NCBI RefSeq assembly: GCF_003710865.1
Contig: NZ_RHHO01000012.1
Coordinates: 62,001-126,000, forward strand
From: Brevibacillus borstelensis
Lineage (GTDB): Bacteria > Bacillota > Bacilli > Brevibacillales > Brevibacillaceae
Reading direction: 5' to 3'
DNA: 64,000 bases
Positions 1-10,103 of this stretch are shown piece by piece. The translations under genes and the position numbers were made by a program. A model generated the notes under the pieces. That model saw only the letters and a program-made list of their open reading frames with translations. It was not told where the DNA came from and did not search any database. Numbering within the stretch: position 1 is the first letter of the stretch; every line of letters begins with the position of its first letter.

Positions 1-2329
1 TGGCACCCGCTTCCGCGATATGGTAGCCGGAAATGGAGACCGAGTAGTAATTGCGCACCTTGTGGTCGATAAAGTACTGCTGGATATCGCCCATCATCCG
101 CAGGGCGAACTCCGTGGAAAAGATGCACGTGTTCTGCCCTTGATCCTCTTTCAAAATGTCCGCCTGGACCGTCCCGCGCACAGTAGAGAGGGTGTATGCC
201 TTGATCTGTTCATACTCCTCCGGCGTGGGCTGCCGCCCCTCGCGCTGGGCAAACTTCTCCACCTGCTGGTCGATCGCCGTGTTCATGAATTTGGCCAAAA
301 TCATCGGAGCCGGTCCGTTGATCGTCATCGACACAGACGTCGTCGGAGCACACAAGTCAAAGCCGGCATACAGCTTCTTCATATCGTCCAGCGTACAGAC
401 GCTGACGCCGCTTGTGCCGATTTTCCCGTAAATGTCCGGCCGGTAATCGGGGTCTTCCCCGTACAGCGTCACCGAATCAAATGCCGTGCTGAGCCGTTTG
501 GCCTCGTCGTTTTGCGAAAGGAAGTGGAAGCGGCGATTGGTCCGCTCCGGTGTTCCCTCGCCGGCAAACTGGCGCTTGGGATCCTCTCCTTCCCGTTTGA
601 ACGGAAACACGCCTGCCGTATACGGATACTCGCCGGGAACATTTTCCTTGAGCGACCATTTCAAAATTTCGCCCCAATCCTGAAAATCCGGCAGGCTCAC
701 TTTGGGTATGCGGGTGCCTGACAGCGATTCCGTAAACAGCTTGGTCACGATCTCCTTGTCACGCACTTTGGTGACGAACTGATCCTGTTTGTACATTTCC
801 TTCAGCTTCGGCCATTTGTCGAGAATTTGCTTGCATTCGGGATGAAGCTTGCTTTCAAAATGGGCGATCTGTCTGTCCAGAACCTCAGACACCTGCCGCG
901 CATCCTCGTCTCCCGAGGCGAGCAGCGTCTCCTTGGCCCCGTGGAGCTGATACAGCTTGCGGGCGATGGCCGACTGCTCCTCGGTGAACTTCCGATGGCC
1001 GCGCACCGTGTTGGCAATTTCCTGCAAGTAGTTGTTCCGATCAGCTGGAATCAGCGACGGCTTGTGGGTTTTGACCGGAGTCGGATCGAGCTCGGACACC
1101 TGCCAATCTGCGCCCGTCTTTTCCACGATCTTGTGCATCAGGGCCGCAAACAGCACATTGGTTCCCGGATCGTTGAACTGGCTGGCGATGGTCCCGTACA
1201 CCGGGATTTTTTCATCCGGCAGTTCAAATAGCTGGTGGTTGCGGCGATATTGCTTCCGCACCTCCCGCAACGCATCCTCCGAGCCTTTCCGCTCAAATTT
1301 GTTGATCGCGATCAGATCGGCAAAGTCGAGCATGTCGATTTTCTCCAGCTGAGACGGCGCGCCAAACTCGCTGGTCATGACGTACATGGAGACATCGCAC
1401 ACGTCGGTTACCTGTGCATCCCCTTGGCCGATCCCGCTCGTTTCCACGATGACGAGATCGAACCCTGCGCTGCGGACTACACGGATTGCGTCCTTTACTG
1501 CAGCAGAGAGCTCGGAGCCGGATTGCCTGGTCGCCAGGCTGCGCATGTAGACGCGCGGCGTGTTGTTGGCGTTCATGCGGATGCGGTCGCCGAGCAAGGC
1601 ACCCCCTGTCTTTTGCTTGGAGGGGTCGACAGAGAGGATCGCTACCGTTTTGTCTGCGTACGTCCGCAGAAAACGGCGAACCAGCTCATCGGTCAGAGAG
1701 CTTTTGCCGGCGCCGCCCGTACCGGTTATCCCAAGGACCGGCACTACTCGCTCCGGCTCGGCGAGACGCTCCTCGACAGGCGCGAACAGCTCTGGGTCTT
1801 GCACAGCGTACTCCGCCAGCGAGATAAGGCGGGCGACAGCCTGATGATTTTGCCGCTGAAGCTCTTCCACTTCATTGGTAAGCTGTTTGACCGTCGGGAA
1901 ATCGCATTCGCGGATCATCATATTGATCATTCCCTGAAGACCGAGTCTCCGCCCGTCGTCCGGAGAAAAAATCTTGCACACGCCGTACTCTTCCAGCTCC
2001 CGTATCTCGCGAGGGACGATAACGCCGCCCCCGCCGCCAAAGAGCCGGATGTGCCCGGCGCCGCGTTCTTTTAAAGAATCGACGATATATTTAAAAAATT
2101 CAACGTGGCCGCCTTGATAGGAGCTGATGGCAATTCCCTGCACATCCTCCTGGATCGCGGCGGTCACAATGTCATTCACGGATCGGTTATGCCCGAGGTG
2201 GATTACTTCCACCCCGGACGACTGCAAAATACGGCGCATGATATTGATCGATGCGTCGTGACCGTCATACAGGCTGGCTGCGGTGACAAAACGAACCTTG
2301 TTTTGCGGGCGATACACTTCCGTTTCCAT
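1..2329 (-). CDS. icmF: Fused isobutyryl-CoA mutase IcmF (partial, 3' end beyond window)
   Basis: Adenosylcobalamin-dependent acyl-CoA mutase that interconverts isobutyryl-CoA and n-butyryl-CoA, or isovaleryl- and pivalyl-CoA in relatives. The start ATG at 2329 follows a GGGGAGAG ribosome-binding site. The domains seen are an N-terminal B12-binding domain with DGHDAS at about residue 22, then a MeaI-type G-protein domain with P-loop [12 protein letters not shown] and [11 protein letters not shown] (NKxE type), then the start of the mutase barrel with [14 protein letters not shown], where the window ends. About 776 residues are visible; the family is usually near 1080. It is the last visible gene of the acyl-CoA operon. 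The fused chaperone is notable because a separate MeaB lies three genes upstream. Recognition as IcmF rather than plain methylmalonyl-CoA mutase rests on the order B12 domain - GTPase - mutase. Confidence 0.93.
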   Translation of the reverse strand, partial: METEVYRPQNKVRFVTAASLYDGHDASINIMRRILQSSGVEVIHLGHNRSVNDIVTAAIQEDVQGIAISSYQGGHVEFFKYIVDSLKERGAGHIRLFGGGGGVIVPREIRELEEYGVCKIFSPDDGRRLGLQGMINMMIRECDFPTVKQLTNEVEELQRQNHQAVARLISLAEYAVQDPELFAPVEERLAEPERVVPVLGITGTGGAGKSSLTDELVRRFLRTYADKTVAILSVDPSKQKTGGALLGDRIRMNANNTPRVYMRSLATRQSGSELSAAVKDAIRVVRSAGFDLVIVETSGIGQGDAQVTDVCDVSMYVMTSEFGAPSQLEKIDMLDFADLIAINKFERKGSEDALREVRKQYRRNHQLFELPDEKIPVYGTIASQFNDPGTNVLFAALMHKIVEKTGADWQVSELDPTPVKTHKPSLIPADRNNYLQEIANTVRGHRKFTEEQSAIARKLYQLHGAKETLLASGDEDARQVSEVLDRQIAHFESKLHPECKQILDKWPKLKEMYKQDQFVTKVRDKEIVTKLFTESLSGTRIPKVSLPDFQDWGEILKWSLKENVPGEYPYTAGVFPFKREGEDPKRQFAGEGTPERTNRRFHFLSQNDEAKRLSTAFDSVTLYGEDPDYRPDIYGKIGTSGVSVCTLDDMKKLYAGFDLCAPTTSVSMTINGPAPMILAKFMNTAIDQQVEKFAQREGRQPTPEEYEQIKAYTLSTVRGTVQADILKEDQGQNTCIFSTEFALRMMGDIQQYFIDHKVRNYYSVSISGYHIAEAGA

Positions 2330-2385
2330 CGATTTCACTCTCCCCGAAAAATCAAGTGACGCGCTCACCGAGCAGCTGCATAAGA

Positions 2386-3015
2386 CTACTCGGAAACGCT
2401 GATCTCGCGCAGAAGCAATGCCGTCTGTTTGTCTGTGTACTCCTCCAGCGTATAGTGGCGCTTTAGCGCCCAGCGGCGGAATACCCACATCTCCCCGAGC
2501 ACCATGATGTTGTCTGCCATCAGTTTGACGTGCTTTTCATCGATGCCGATGGAGCCGTCTGCAATGCCTTTGCGCAATATCTCTTCAAAAATTTGCGTGA
2601 TTTCTTCCTCGCGCCTCAGCACATAGCGAAGCGTTTCTTTCGGCAATGACTTGGATTCTTGATAGATCAGCAGGACGCGGTCGCTCATCTGATCCATTAC
2701 GCGGAAAAAGCTGCGCAAGGCAAGCTTCAGGTTTTTCAGGCCCGTTCCGTTAAAGGTGATGGCTTCACGCAAGCGGCTCTCCACTTCACCGTGAATCGCG
2801 TCACATACCAGATACAGGACGTCTTCCTTTGATTCGATATATTCATACAGGGTGCCGATGCTAAATCCTGACGCCCGGGCAATTTCACGCGTCGTTGTTT
2901 TGTGGAACCCCTTGTTGATAAACAGATCGACGGCAGCCTCGATAATCTGTTCGCGCCGTTTCTCGATCAGCTTGGGGTCCTTCACTAGCGACGGTATGTT
3001 TTTCTTCTTCTCCAC
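2386..3015 (-). CDS. TetR-family regulator of the acyl-CoA operon
   Basis: Transcriptional repressor of about 209 residues. The helix-turn-helix lies at about residues 33-60 ([20 protein letters not shown]), followed by an all-helical ligand domain. The start chosen is GTG at 3015 (MEKKKNIPS), placed 7 bases after GGAAAGGTGG; a longer open frame upstream lacks family similarity. It sits inside the thiolase-to-icmF operon but has its own promoter in the 158-bp gap after the meaB-like gene. Known TetR-type FadR proteins of Bacillus repress beta-oxidation genes and are released by long-chain acyl-CoA; a similar role here is inferred from position and from the related palindromes before the thiolase, fadF and this gene. 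It is not close enough in sequence to call it the FadR ortholog. Confidence 0.9.
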   Translation of the reverse strand: MEKKKNIPSLVKDPKLIEKRREQIIEAAVDLFINKGFHKTTTREIARASGFSIGTLYEYIESKEDVLYLVCDAIHGEVESRLREAITFNGTGLKNLKLALRSFFRVMDQMSDRVLLIYQESKSLPKETLRYVLRREEEITQIFEEILRKGIADGSIGIDEKHVKLMADNIMVLGEMWVFRRWALKRHYTLEEYTDKQTALLLREISVSE

Positions 3016-3140
3016 GACATATCCACCTTTCCAACCGACTGAGCGTTTGGTCAGACAACATTTGGAAAAAGAAAGACCAAACGCGCTCTCTATGTTGATA
3101 TCCACGTTATTATACGCCTGGAGAGCGCGGAAAGCCAATC
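3016..3140 (-). promoter_or_regulatory. Promoter and inverted-repeat operator of the TetR gene
   Basis: Reading the minus strand, TTGGCT (3133-3138) and TATAAT (3109-3114) are 18 bases apart. Between this promoter and the GTG start lies a perfect 10-bp inverted repeat, GCGTTTGGTC at 3043-3052 and GACCAAACGC at 3075-3084. The stretch 3036-3053 also resembles the 18-bp palindromes before the thiolase and fadF genes, which suggests autoregulation. Confidence 0.65.
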
Positions 3141-3173
3141 TTTCTTTTTCCTGTCCGCAAGGTCCTTGTCTTT

Positions 3174-4121
3174 TCAGGATTTTTGCCCCCACCATTGCAG
3201 GATGATGCGTTCGGCGGCGCTGTAAGGGTCCTCCGCGCGGGAAGCCACCCGCTCCAGCGCTTCTGCGTGCCGACCGCTCTGAATTCCGGCTTGCAGCCGT
3301 TGAAAGAGACGGTCCCGGACGATATCCAGTACTTCTTCTTGCAGATGGCGGGAACGGCGGGCATCCGCCTCGCCGGACTCGTGCAGAAACTGCTGGTGGC
3401 GGTCTATTTGCTGCCACAAATCAGCCATCCCCTGCCCGCTGGTGGAAACCGTTTTGACGATCGGCGGACGCCAAGGGGCGTCGTGCTTGGCAAGGTCGAG
3501 CATCTGCTCCACTTCGATCTGCAGCTTTTCCGTCCCCGGCAAATCTGCCTTGTTGATGACAAACAAGTCTGCGATCTCCATGATGCCTGCTTTGAACGCC
3601 TGCACCGAGTCTCCTCCGCCGGGATTGAGCACCACCGCTGTCGTATCGGCGATGCTCATCACGTCCAGCTCGGATTGGCCTACGCCGACCGTTTCGATCA
3701 GGACCACATCACAGCCGTAGGCGTCCAGTACCCGGACAGCGTCCCGCGTATTGGCGGAAAGGCCGCCGAGACTGCCGCGTGTTCCCATGCTGCGGATGAA
3801 CACCCCTTTGTCCAACGCGTGATTTTGCATCCGCACACGGTCGCCGAGCAGCGCCCCGCCGGTGAACGGACTGGTCGGATCGACCGCGACCACCCCGATC
3901 TTCATCTCCAGCGAACGCAAATAGCCGATCAGACAGTCAACCAGAGAGCTTTTGCCGGCCCCAGGCGAACCCGTAATGCCGATCAGTCTGGCCCTGCCGG
4001 TATGAGGAAAAAGCTCTTTTAAAATCTGGTTGCGCTCCGGATAGTCGTTTTCGATACAGGTAATGGCCCGGGCCGCCCCGCGCACATCTCCTGCGAGAAT
4101 GCGTCTAGTGATTTCGTGCAT
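3174..4121 (-). CDS. meaB: MeaB/ArgK-type GTPase chaperone for a B12-dependent mutase
   Basis: P-loop GTPase of 315 residues that protects and reloads adenosylcobalamin mutases. Visible motifs are GITGSPGAGKSSLVDCLI (about 48-65), the [18 protein letters not shown] switch (about 82-99), VLIETVGVGQSE (about 140-151), NPGGGDSVQAFKAGIMEIAD and NKAD (about 190-193). Length fits the family. It lies 33 bases after the second acyl-CoA dehydrogenase. Older annotations call this ArgK or LAO/AO transport ATPase, which is misleading. Because IcmF carries its own fused GTPase, this free protein may serve another mutase, for instance methylmalonyl-CoA mutase, encoded outside the window. Confidence 0.93.
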   Translation of the reverse strand: MHEITRRILAGDVRGAARAITCIENDYPERNQILKELFPHTGRARLIGITGSPGAGKSSLVDCLIGYLRSLEMKIGVVAVDPTSPFTGGALLGDRVRMQNHALDKGVFIRSMGTRGSLGGLSANTRDAVRVLDAYGCDVVLIETVGVGQSELDVMSIADTTAVVLNPGGGDSVQAFKAGIMEIADLFVINKADLPGTEKLQIEVEQMLDLAKHDAPWRPPIVKTVSTSGQGMADLWQQIDRHQQFLHESGEADARRSRHLQEEVLDIVRDRLFQRLQAGIQSGRHAEALERVASRAEDPYSAAERIILQWWGQKS

Positions 4122-4154
4122 GAAACGCCCTCATCTCACCCTATACTGTTCGCT

Positions 4155-5297
4155 CTACTCCTTCAGCAGATAGTTGCTGATCACGACGCGCTGAATTTCG
4201 TTGGTTCCCTCGTAGATTTGCGTGATTTTCGCATCGCGCATGAAGCGTTCCACCGGGTACTCGCGAGTGTATCCGTAGCCGCCGAATACTTGAACAGCCT
4301 CGGTTGTCACTTCCATCGCGATATCGCCGGCGAATACCTTGGACATGGCCGATGCTTTTCCGTAAGGCAGACCTTGATCCTCCAGCCAGGCAGCCTGATA
4401 AGTCAGGAGGCGGGCCGCTTCGATCTTGGTCGCCATATCCGCCAGCTTGAACTGTATCGCCTGCAGCGCCGCGATCGGCTTGCCGAACTGGTTGCGCTCC
4501 TTGGCGTAGTCGCGGGCGTGGTCAAAGGCACCCTGCGCGATTCCAAGCGCCTGGGCAGCGATGCCATTGCGTCCCCCGTCCAGCGTCATCATCGCGATCT
4601 TGAAGCCTTGCCCCTCTTCACCCAGCCTGTTTTCCAGCGGTACACGCACATCTTCGAAATTGACCGCAAGCGTCGGCGAGGAACGAATTCCCAGCTTTTT
4701 CTCCTTCTTGCCCATCGTGAAGCCTTCCATACCTTTTTCGACGATAAAAGCGGTAATCCCTTTATGCTTGAGCTCCGGCTGGGTGACGGCAAAGACGATG
4801 TAGATTTCCGCTTCCCCGGCATTGGTGATAAAAATTTTGCTGCCGTTCAGCACGTAGTGATCGCCGTCGCGAACGGCAGTAGTCTTCATCCCTGCCGAGT
4901 CAGAGCCGGACCCAGGCTCAGTCAGACAGTACGCCCCCATCTTTTTGCCTTCGGCGAGCGGGCGCAAAAATCGCTGCTTTTGCTCCTCTGTGCCGAATTT
5001 ATAGATGGGCCAGCTTGCCAGCGAGACATGTGCCGACAGCGTAACGCCGATAGAAGCGTCTACCCGAGACAGCTCTTCTACCGCAATCACATAGCTGAGG
5101 TAATCGGCACCTGCGCCGCCGTACTGCTCCGGCCACGGAATGCCTGTCAGTCCCAGCTCGGCCATTTGCTCGAATATCGCTCTGTCAAACCGCTCTTCCT
5201 CATCCCGCTCTGCTGCAGTGGGAGCTACCTGGGTCTCGGCAAAATCGCGGATCATCTTGCGCAGCATCTCTTGTTCTTCGGTCAATTGAAAATTCAT
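4155..5297 (-). CDS. Acyl-CoA dehydrogenase (short/branched-chain type), copy 1
   Basis: FAD enzyme of 380 residues that oxidises acyl-CoA to the trans-2-enoyl-CoA and passes electrons to ETF. The signature [16 protein letters not shown] (about 125-140) binds substrate and flavin, and the C-terminal [35 protein letters not shown] contains the catalytic-base glutamate of short-chain enzymes in YEGTNE. Start is ATG at 5297 (MNFQLTEEQ) after GGGAGTGGAAG; the GTG three codons upstream overlaps that ribosome-binding site and is unlikely. It is a paralogue of the next gene upstream, 27 bases away, and both lie in the same operon. Substrate cannot be read from sequence; butyryl-, isobutyryl- or 2-methylbutyryl-CoA are likely. 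Confidence 0.93.
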   Translation of the reverse strand: MNFQLTEEQEMLRKMIRDFAETQVAPTAAERDEEERFDRAIFEQMAELGLTGIPWPEQYGGAGADYLSYVIAVEELSRVDASIGVTLSAHVSLASWPIYKFGTEEQKQRFLRPLAEGKKMGAYCLTEPGSGSDSAGMKTTAVRDGDHYVLNGSKIFITNAGEAEIYIVFAVTQPELKHKGITAFIVEKGMEGFTMGKKEKKLGIRSSPTLAVNFEDVRVPLENRLGEEGQGFKIAMMTLDGGRNGIAAQALGIAQGAFDHARDYAKERNQFGKPIAALQAIQFKLADMATKIEAARLLTYQAAWLEDQGLPYGKASAMSKVFAGDIAMEVTTEAVQVFGGYGYTREYPVERFMRDAKITQIYEGTNEIQRVVISNYLLKE

Positions 5298-5324
5298 CGC
5301 TTCCACTCCCTGCGTCTCATTGTC

Positions 5325-6467
5325 CTAATCGCACAGCAAATGCTTGCCGATCACGATGCGCTGAATCTCGTTGGTTCCCTCGTAAATTTGCGTTACCTTG
5401 GCGTCCCGGAACAGCCTTTCAACCGGGTACTCGCGCGTGTAGCCGTACCCGCCGAAAACCTGCACAGCCTCGGTCGCCAGCTTCACGGCAGTATCGGAGG
5501 CGAATTTTTTTGCCATCGACGCCTCCATGCCGCACGGAAGTCCTTTGCTTCGCAGATCGGCTGCCCGATAAACAAGCAGTCTCGCCGCTTCCGCCATCGT
5601 CGCCATATCGGCCAGCTTGAAGGCGATCGCCTGCTGTTCGATGATCGGCCGTCCGAACTGCTTCCGTTCCTTGGCGTACTGCGTTGCGTACGCAAAGGCG
5701 GCCTCCGCGATCCCCAAAGCTTGGGCGGCAATCCCGATCCGGCCGACATCCAGATTCGCCATCGCGATGGTGAAGCCGTCTCCTTCTTCGCCCAGCAAAT
5801 TTTCTGCAGGCACCCGGGCGTTGTCAAAAATCAGCTCCGTTGTGCTGGAGCCGTGCAGCCCCATTTTCTTTTCTTTTTTCCCTACTGAAAAACCGGGTGT
5901 GTCCTTGTCGACGATAAAGGCGGAGATTCCTCGCGTCCCCATCGACGGGTCTGTAACGGCAAAGGCGATGTAGACATCGGCTTCCCCGCCGTTGGTGATA
6001 AACACCTTGTTTCCATTCAAAACGAATGCGTCTCCATCCCGGACAGCCGAGGTGCGAATGCGCCCGGCGTCCGACCCGGCATTCGGCTCAGTCAGGGCAA
6101 AAGCCCCGAGCATTTTGCCCGCTGCCAGTTGCGGCACGTATTTGCGTTTTTGTTCGTCGGTGCCAAAGTACAAGATCGGGTTGGTACAAACCGACGTATG
6201 CACGGACAGGATCACCCCGACTGTCGCGCTCACTTTGGAAATCTCATGAATCGCCAGAATATACGACTGAAAATCAGCACCTGCACCGCCCCATTCTTCC
6301 GGAATGGGAATGCCCATCAAGCCGATCTCCCCCATCTTTTTCACGATCTCGCGGGGGAACTGTTCTGTCTCTTCCATGACCGGGATGAACGGAGCGATTT
6401 CCTTCTGGGCAAAATCACGGACCATGCGACGCATCATGTCCTGCTCTTCATTGAGTCGAAAATCCAT
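5325..6467 (-). CDS. Acyl-CoA dehydrogenase (short/branched-chain type), copy 2
   Basis: Second FAD-dependent acyl-CoA dehydrogenase, also 380 residues. It shows [18 protein letters not shown] (about 124-141) and C-terminal [39 protein letters not shown]. Start ATG at 6467 follows AGGTAGGACTGAC. It resembles copy 1 along its whole length but differs in many substrate-pocket positions, so the two probably have different chain preferences and are not a recent duplication. It lies 31 bases after the 3-hydroxyacyl-CoA dehydrogenase in the same operon. It corresponds in position and type to mmgC of Bacillus. Confidence 0.93.
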   Translation of the reverse strand: MDFRLNEEQDMMRRMVRDFAQKEIAPFIPVMEETEQFPREIVKKMGEIGLMGIPIPEEWGGAGADFQSYILAIHEISKVSATVGVILSVHTSVCTNPILYFGTDEQKRKYVPQLAAGKMLGAFALTEPNAGSDAGRIRTSAVRDGDAFVLNGNKVFITNGGEADVYIAFAVTDPSMGTRGISAFIVDKDTPGFSVGKKEKKMGLHGSSTTELIFDNARVPAENLLGEEGDGFTIAMANLDVGRIGIAAQALGIAEAAFAYATQYAKERKQFGRPIIEQQAIAFKLADMATMAEAARLLVYRAADLRSKGLPCGMEASMAKKFASDTAVKLATEAVQVFGGYGYTREYPVERLFRDAKVTQIYEGTNEIQRIVIGKHLLCD

Positions 6468-6498
6468 GTCAGTCCTACCTTTCCCTATATGAATCCTC

Positions 6499-7350
6499 TC
6501 AGTTGTACACGTAAAACCCCCGACCGGATTTTTTGCCCAGCCAGCCTGCTTTTACGTACTTGCGTAGCAGCGGGCAGGGGCGGTATTTCGAGTCGCCGAA
6601 GCCTTCGTACAGCACCTCCATGATGTAGAGGCAGGTGTCCAGCCCGATAAAATCAGCGAGGGTAAGCGGCCCCATCGGGTGGTTCATGCCCAGCTTCATC
6701 ACTTCATCGACAGCCTCGGGCGTAGCCACACCCTCGTATACGCAATAGATCGCTTCATTGATCATCGGCATCAGTACGCGGTTGGAAACGAAGCCGGGAA
6801 AGTCGTTGACGCTGACAGGCACCTTGCCCATCTGTTTGGACAAATCCTCGGTAAGCTGGTACACCTCGTCCGCTGTCTGAAGTCCGCGAATAATCTCCAC
6901 CAGCTTCATGACCGGTACCGGATTCATAAAGTGCATGCCAATCACTTTCTCGGGACGGCTGGTCACGGCCGCAATTTCTGTGATCGGCAGCGAGGAGGTG
7001 TTGGAGGCGAGAACTGCATGTGCCGGGCATACCGCATCCAGCTTTTTGAAGATTTCCGCCTTCACAGCCATGTTTTCGGTTACCGCTTCTACCACGAAAT
7101 CGGCCTTCTCGCCATCGGCCAGATCGGTAGAAAGGGTGATGCGGCTGAGAATGTCCGCTTTTTCTTGCTCGCTCATCCGTCCCTTTTCCACATTGCGGGA
7201 CAGGTTTTTATGGATCGTCCCAAGGCCGCGGTCCACAAACTCCTGTTTTACGTCGCTCAGGATCACTTGAAAGCCGGCCTGCGCCGATACTTGCGCAATC
7301 CCGCTGCCCATCTGCCCTGCTCCCACGACCATGATCGTTTGTACGTTCAT
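6499..7350 (-). CDS. 3-hydroxybutyryl-CoA dehydrogenase
   Basis: NAD(P)-dependent enzyme of 283 residues that interconverts 3-hydroxyacyl-CoA and 3-oxoacyl-CoA. The N-terminal Rossmann motif [19 protein letters not shown] (about 8-26), [14 protein letters not shown] (about 114-127), [19 protein letters not shown] with the catalytic histidine (about 137-155) and [17 protein letters not shown] are all present. Full family length. Start ATG at 7350 after GGAGGAGCGGAT. It follows the thiolase by 19 bases. In Bacillus the equivalent pair is mmgA-mmgB (or hbd in clostridia). Confidence 0.95.
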   Translation of the reverse strand: MNVQTIMVVGAGQMGSGIAQVSAQAGFQVILSDVKQEFVDRGLGTIHKNLSRNVEKGRMSEQEKADILSRITLSTDLADGEKADFVVEAVTENMAVKAEIFKKLDAVCPAHAVLASNTSSLPITEIAAVTSRPEKVIGMHFMNPVPVMKLVEIIRGLQTADEVYQLTEDLSKQMGKVPVSVNDFPGFVSNRVLMPMINEAIYCVYEGVATPEAVDEVMKLGMNHPMGPLTLADFIGLDTCLYIMEVLYEGFGDSKYRPCPLLRKYVKAGWLGKKSGRGFYVYN

Positions 7351-7369
7351 ATCCGCTCCTCCGTTTCGG

Positions 7370-8551
7370 CTATTCTACTTTGATCAAAATGGCGTCACCC
7401 TGGGCTGCCCCGCTGCAGATCGCTGCGACGCCAAGTCCGCCGCCCCGCCGCTTCAGCTCGTGAGCCAGATGGAGAACAATCCTCGCGCCGCTGGCTCCGA
7501 TCGGATGGCCAAGCGCGATGGCTCCCCCGTTCACGTTTACCCTTTCTTCATCCCAGCCGACGATTTTTCCGCTGGTCAACGTGACAGCGGCAAAAGCTTC
7601 ATTTACTTCAAACAATTCAATCTCTTCCAGGCGGGTGCCCGTCTTCTCCAGCAGCTTCTGGATTGCCAGCCCCGGCGTGGTGGCAATGTAGGGGGCTTCT
7701 GCTCCTACCTGCGCGTGTCCCAGAATCGTGGCAAGCGGCTTGACCCCCGCTTCCGCGGCTCTCTCCTCTGACATCAGCACCATCGCTGCCGCGCCGTCGT
7801 TGATTCCTGGCGCATTGCCCGCAGTGATGGTTCCGTCCTTTTTGTAAACAGGAGGCAGCTTCGCAAGGCCTTCCAAAGTCGTGTCGGGCCTCGGTGCCTC
7901 GTCACGGGTGACCAGGAGCGGCTCTCCCCTTCGCTGGGGAACAGCTACCGGCACGATTTCTTCGTCAAACAAGCCGGCATTCATCGCCTGCACAGCACGC
8001 TGCTGGCTGCGATATGCCCAGCGATCCTGCTCCTCGCGCGTAATGCCGTACTCTTCGGCAACATTGCTGCCGTGTATCGCCATCGGGACCTGATCGAACG
8101 GACAGGTAAGGCCGTCGTGCATCATCAGATCCTGCAGCGCGGCGTCGCCCATCCGCAGTCCGTATCTCGCTCCAGCCAGCGCGTAAGGGGCGTTGCTCAT
8201 GCTTTCCATGCCGCCCGCCACGATAATCTGTCCGTCGCCTGCGCGGATAATCTGGTCGCCCATCGTAACGGCCCGCATGCCGGATGCACACACCTTGTTG
8301 ATCGTCTGGCTGGCTACGCTCCACGGTACACCCGCTTTGCGCGCCGCCTGCCGGGAAGGGATTTGCCCTGCGCCAGCCTGCACGACCATGCCCATGATCA
8401 CTTCATCGACCTGCTCTGCGGATACGCCTGATCGCTGCAGCGCTTCCCTGATCACGATCGCACCCAGATCTACTGCCGATACATCCTTCAATGAACCGCC
8501 AAGCTTTCCAAACGGAGTACGGGCTCCACCTGCAATCACCGTTTTCATCAT
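7370..8551 (-). CDS. Acetyl-CoA C-acetyltransferase (thiolase)
   Basis: Thiolase of 393 residues that cleaves 3-oxoacyl-CoA, or condenses two acetyl-CoA. Catalytic residues are visible: the nucleophile Cys in [12 protein letters not shown] (about 84-95), the His in [20 protein letters not shown] (about 338-357) and the Cys in [12 protein letters not shown] near the C-terminus. Two adjacent ATGs (8551 and 8548) follow GGGAGGAACCGG; either may be used. This is the first gene of the operon running to icmF and is preceded by a promoter and an 18-bp palindromic operator. Equivalent to mmgA of Bacillus. Confidence 0.95.
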   Translation of the reverse strand: MMKTVIAGGARTPFGKLGGSLKDVSAVDLGAIVIREALQRSGVSAEQVDEVIMGMVVQAGAGQIPSRQAARKAGVPWSVASQTINKVCASGMRAVTMGDQIIRAGDGQIIVAGGMESMSNAPYALAGARYGLRMGDAALQDLMMHDGLTCPFDQVPMAIHGSNVAEEYGITREEQDRWAYRSQQRAVQAMNAGLFDEEIVPVAVPQRRGEPLLVTRDEAPRPDTTLEGLAKLPPVYKKDGTITAGNAPGINDGAAAMVLMSEERAAEAGVKPLATILGHAQVGAEAPYIATTPGLAIQKLLEKTGTRLEEIELFEVNEAFAAVTLTSGKIVGWDEERVNVNGGAIALGHPIGASGARIVLHLAHELKRRGGGLGVAAICSGAAQGDAILIKVE

Positions 8552-8590
8552 CCGGTTCCTCCCTGTATGGTGACATCCAGAAAACCAAAC

Positions 8591-8653
8591 TGAACGAGCG
8601 GTCGCTCATTTTTCTTCTCTCTTCATTTTGCCCCCTTCTTTCCGAATAGTCAA
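8591..8653 (-). promoter_or_regulatory. Promoter and palindromic operator of the acyl-CoA operon
   Basis: On the minus strand TTGACT (8648-8653) and CAAAAT (8625-8630) are exactly 17 bases apart. Just downstream lies TGAACGAGCGGTCGCTCA (8591-8608), an 18-bp near-perfect palindrome. It resembles in form the TGAATGA-N-TCATTCA boxes known for Bacillus FadR. A repressor bound here would block initiation or early elongation. Confidence 0.75.
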
Positions 8654-8742
8654 TGAATATACAGCAGAAAACCTCGATTTTCGTCGAGTCCAATTTGCGC
8701 CAAGCCGGAACGGACTGGAAAAGGCTGGCCAAAACTCAAAAA

Positions 8743-8774
8743 ACAGGCCTGACCGTAAAGCTGGGCAGGCCTGT
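8743..8774 (-). terminator. Intrinsic terminator of the sigma/anti-sigma operon
   Basis: ACAGGCCTG (8743-8751) pairs with CAGGCCTGT (8766-8774); on the minus strand the stem is followed by a run of T. It lies about 100 bases after the stop at 8874. Confidence 0.8.
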
Positions 8775-8779
8775 TGTCT

Positions 8780-8872
8780 GTATGGTCTGTATGGTCTGTC
8801 TAGTCGGTATGTTGCTATGTCGGTTTATTGCTAAATTGCTATGTCGCTTTTGTCAGTTTTGTCTATATAGCT
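8780..8872. repeat. Degenerate short tandem repeat in 3' spacer
   Basis: A low-complexity stretch built from imperfect units such as TGTATGGTC (three times at the left) and TTGCTATGTCG (twice, with related TTGCTAAA). It fills the space between the stop codon at 8874 and the terminator at 8743-8774, so it would be transcribed as 3' untranslated RNA. Confidence 0.6.
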
Positions 8873-8873
8873 G

Positions 8874-10103
8874 TTACTGAATCGGCATCCAGCTTACCTT
8901 CCAGACGCCTTCTTGATTTTTGACCAAGCGGAAAGGGAGTGCTTCCCTGCCGTCTGAAAACTGCATGTAGACGATCGCTTCTGCCAGATACTTGGACTTT
9001 TGTCCGGAAGGGCTTTCCGGTTTTTGCTCCTTTGTCTCGAAGCCGATCACATGCGCTCTCAGATCTGCCAGCCGTTTTTGCGTGTTCTCCGCTCCTGCCG
9101 GGTCGTTTTTGACATCCTCCAGAAACGCCTCCAAAGAAGGCTTTGCGGAGTCGTCGCCGCCATCAGCGTAGAACGCGTATTGTGTGAGGAGGTCCCCTTC
9201 TTCTTCCGCATGGAGGTACAGCTTGAGGATGTCTGCCGGCTTCAGCCCGTACAAGACCCCATCCTTCTTTGTCTCCACAAACCCGAAATACGCGTTTTTT
9301 AATGAATCGCCAAGGTCAAGGACAGAGGGGGATGGACGCTCATTCAAAATCTCCATGCCGACGGTTCCGTTTGGCCGCATCATGTAAAAATAAATGTCGT
9401 TTTTCTCTCCCTGTACGTACTGAATCGAGTACATATACAGTTTTTTCTCTTTCCACCCGATGAAAAGATTGAGTCCGACCTTTCTGGCTTTTAGTCCTGT
9501 TTCATCGACTACGTATTCCGGCTCTTCGGGAACATATCCCTCCTGCTTGAAGAAGCTGATGTTCCAAAATTCATCAGCGCCATTTTCCAAATCCCCATTG
9601 TCATCAACGACATTGTAGGGCGCCTGGATTCGCTTTTTTACCTCTTCCTGCGTCAGTCCAATGCGCAAAGCCTCTTTGATCTCCTGCACCTTGTTTTGAA
9701 TCTCCTCGTCGCTGGGGCCGCTTAGCTGGTCAGTGCCCGGCGGCTGTCCAATTCCCGGGGAAGTACCCGGTGCAGGTGGTGTTGGCGCCGTTCCTGCGGG
9801 GAGAGAAGGTGGATCGGCAGGAACCGGATCCACTGGACCAGGCCCAGTCGTCACATGCCCGCCGGGAGCCGGGTTGGATGGTCCAAAGAGTGGGCCAGAA
9901 AATAGCAGGAGCGATGCTGCTGCCACTGCCGCAGCCCCAACCTTATACAGGGAGCGATGCCCGAACTTTCGCTCGGCCGTTTTCTGTCCGCCCCGCGCCT
10001 TGCCCAAAATACGCTCCTCCAGCTCGGCGGTATCGTCCATTTCTCGCAGAATCGCCTGGTCAGCCGTCTGTTTAAATTCCCGCAGACGTTTTTCTAGATC
10101 CAT
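8874..10103 (-). CDS. Membrane anti-sigma-like protein, partner of the ECF sigma factor
   Basis: Single-pass membrane protein of 409 residues. A charged cytoplasmic N-terminus (about 1-50) is followed by one membrane segment, VGAAAVAAASLLLFSGPLF (about 52-70), then a Pro/Gly/Thr-rich linker (about 73-130) and an extracytoplasmic domain of some 270 residues ending AEAIVYMQFSDGREALPFRLVKNQEGVWKVSWMPIQ. The start codon overlaps the last codons of the sigma-factor gene (overlap 8874 frame start 10103 against stop at 10094) and has its own AAAGGAGGGACTGGA site, the usual arrangement for sigma/anti-sigma pairs. No ZAS zinc motif (HxxxCxxC) is visible, so it is not a classical RsiW-type protein. The role as regulator is inferred from coupling and topology; the signal sensed is unknown. 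Confidence 0.75.
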   Translation of the reverse strand: MDLEKRLREFKQTADQAILREMDDTAELEERILGKARGGQKTAERKFGHRSLYKVGAAAVAAASLLLFSGPLFGPSNPAPGGHVTTGPGPVDPVPADPPSLPAGTAPTPPAPGTSPGIGQPPGTDQLSGPSDEEIQNKVQEIKEALRIGLTQEEVKKRIQAPYNVVDDNGDLENGADEFWNISFFKQEGYVPEEPEYVVDETGLKARKVGLNLFIGWKEKKLYMYSIQYVQGEKNDIYFYMMRPNGTVGMEILNERPSPSVLDLGDSLKNAYFGFVETKKDGVLYGLKPADILKLYLHAEEEGDLLTQYAFYADGGDDSAKPSLEAFLEDVKNDPAGAENTQKRLADLRAHVIGFETKEQKPESPSGQKSKYLAEAIVYMQFSDGREALPFRLVKNQEGVWKVSWMPIQ

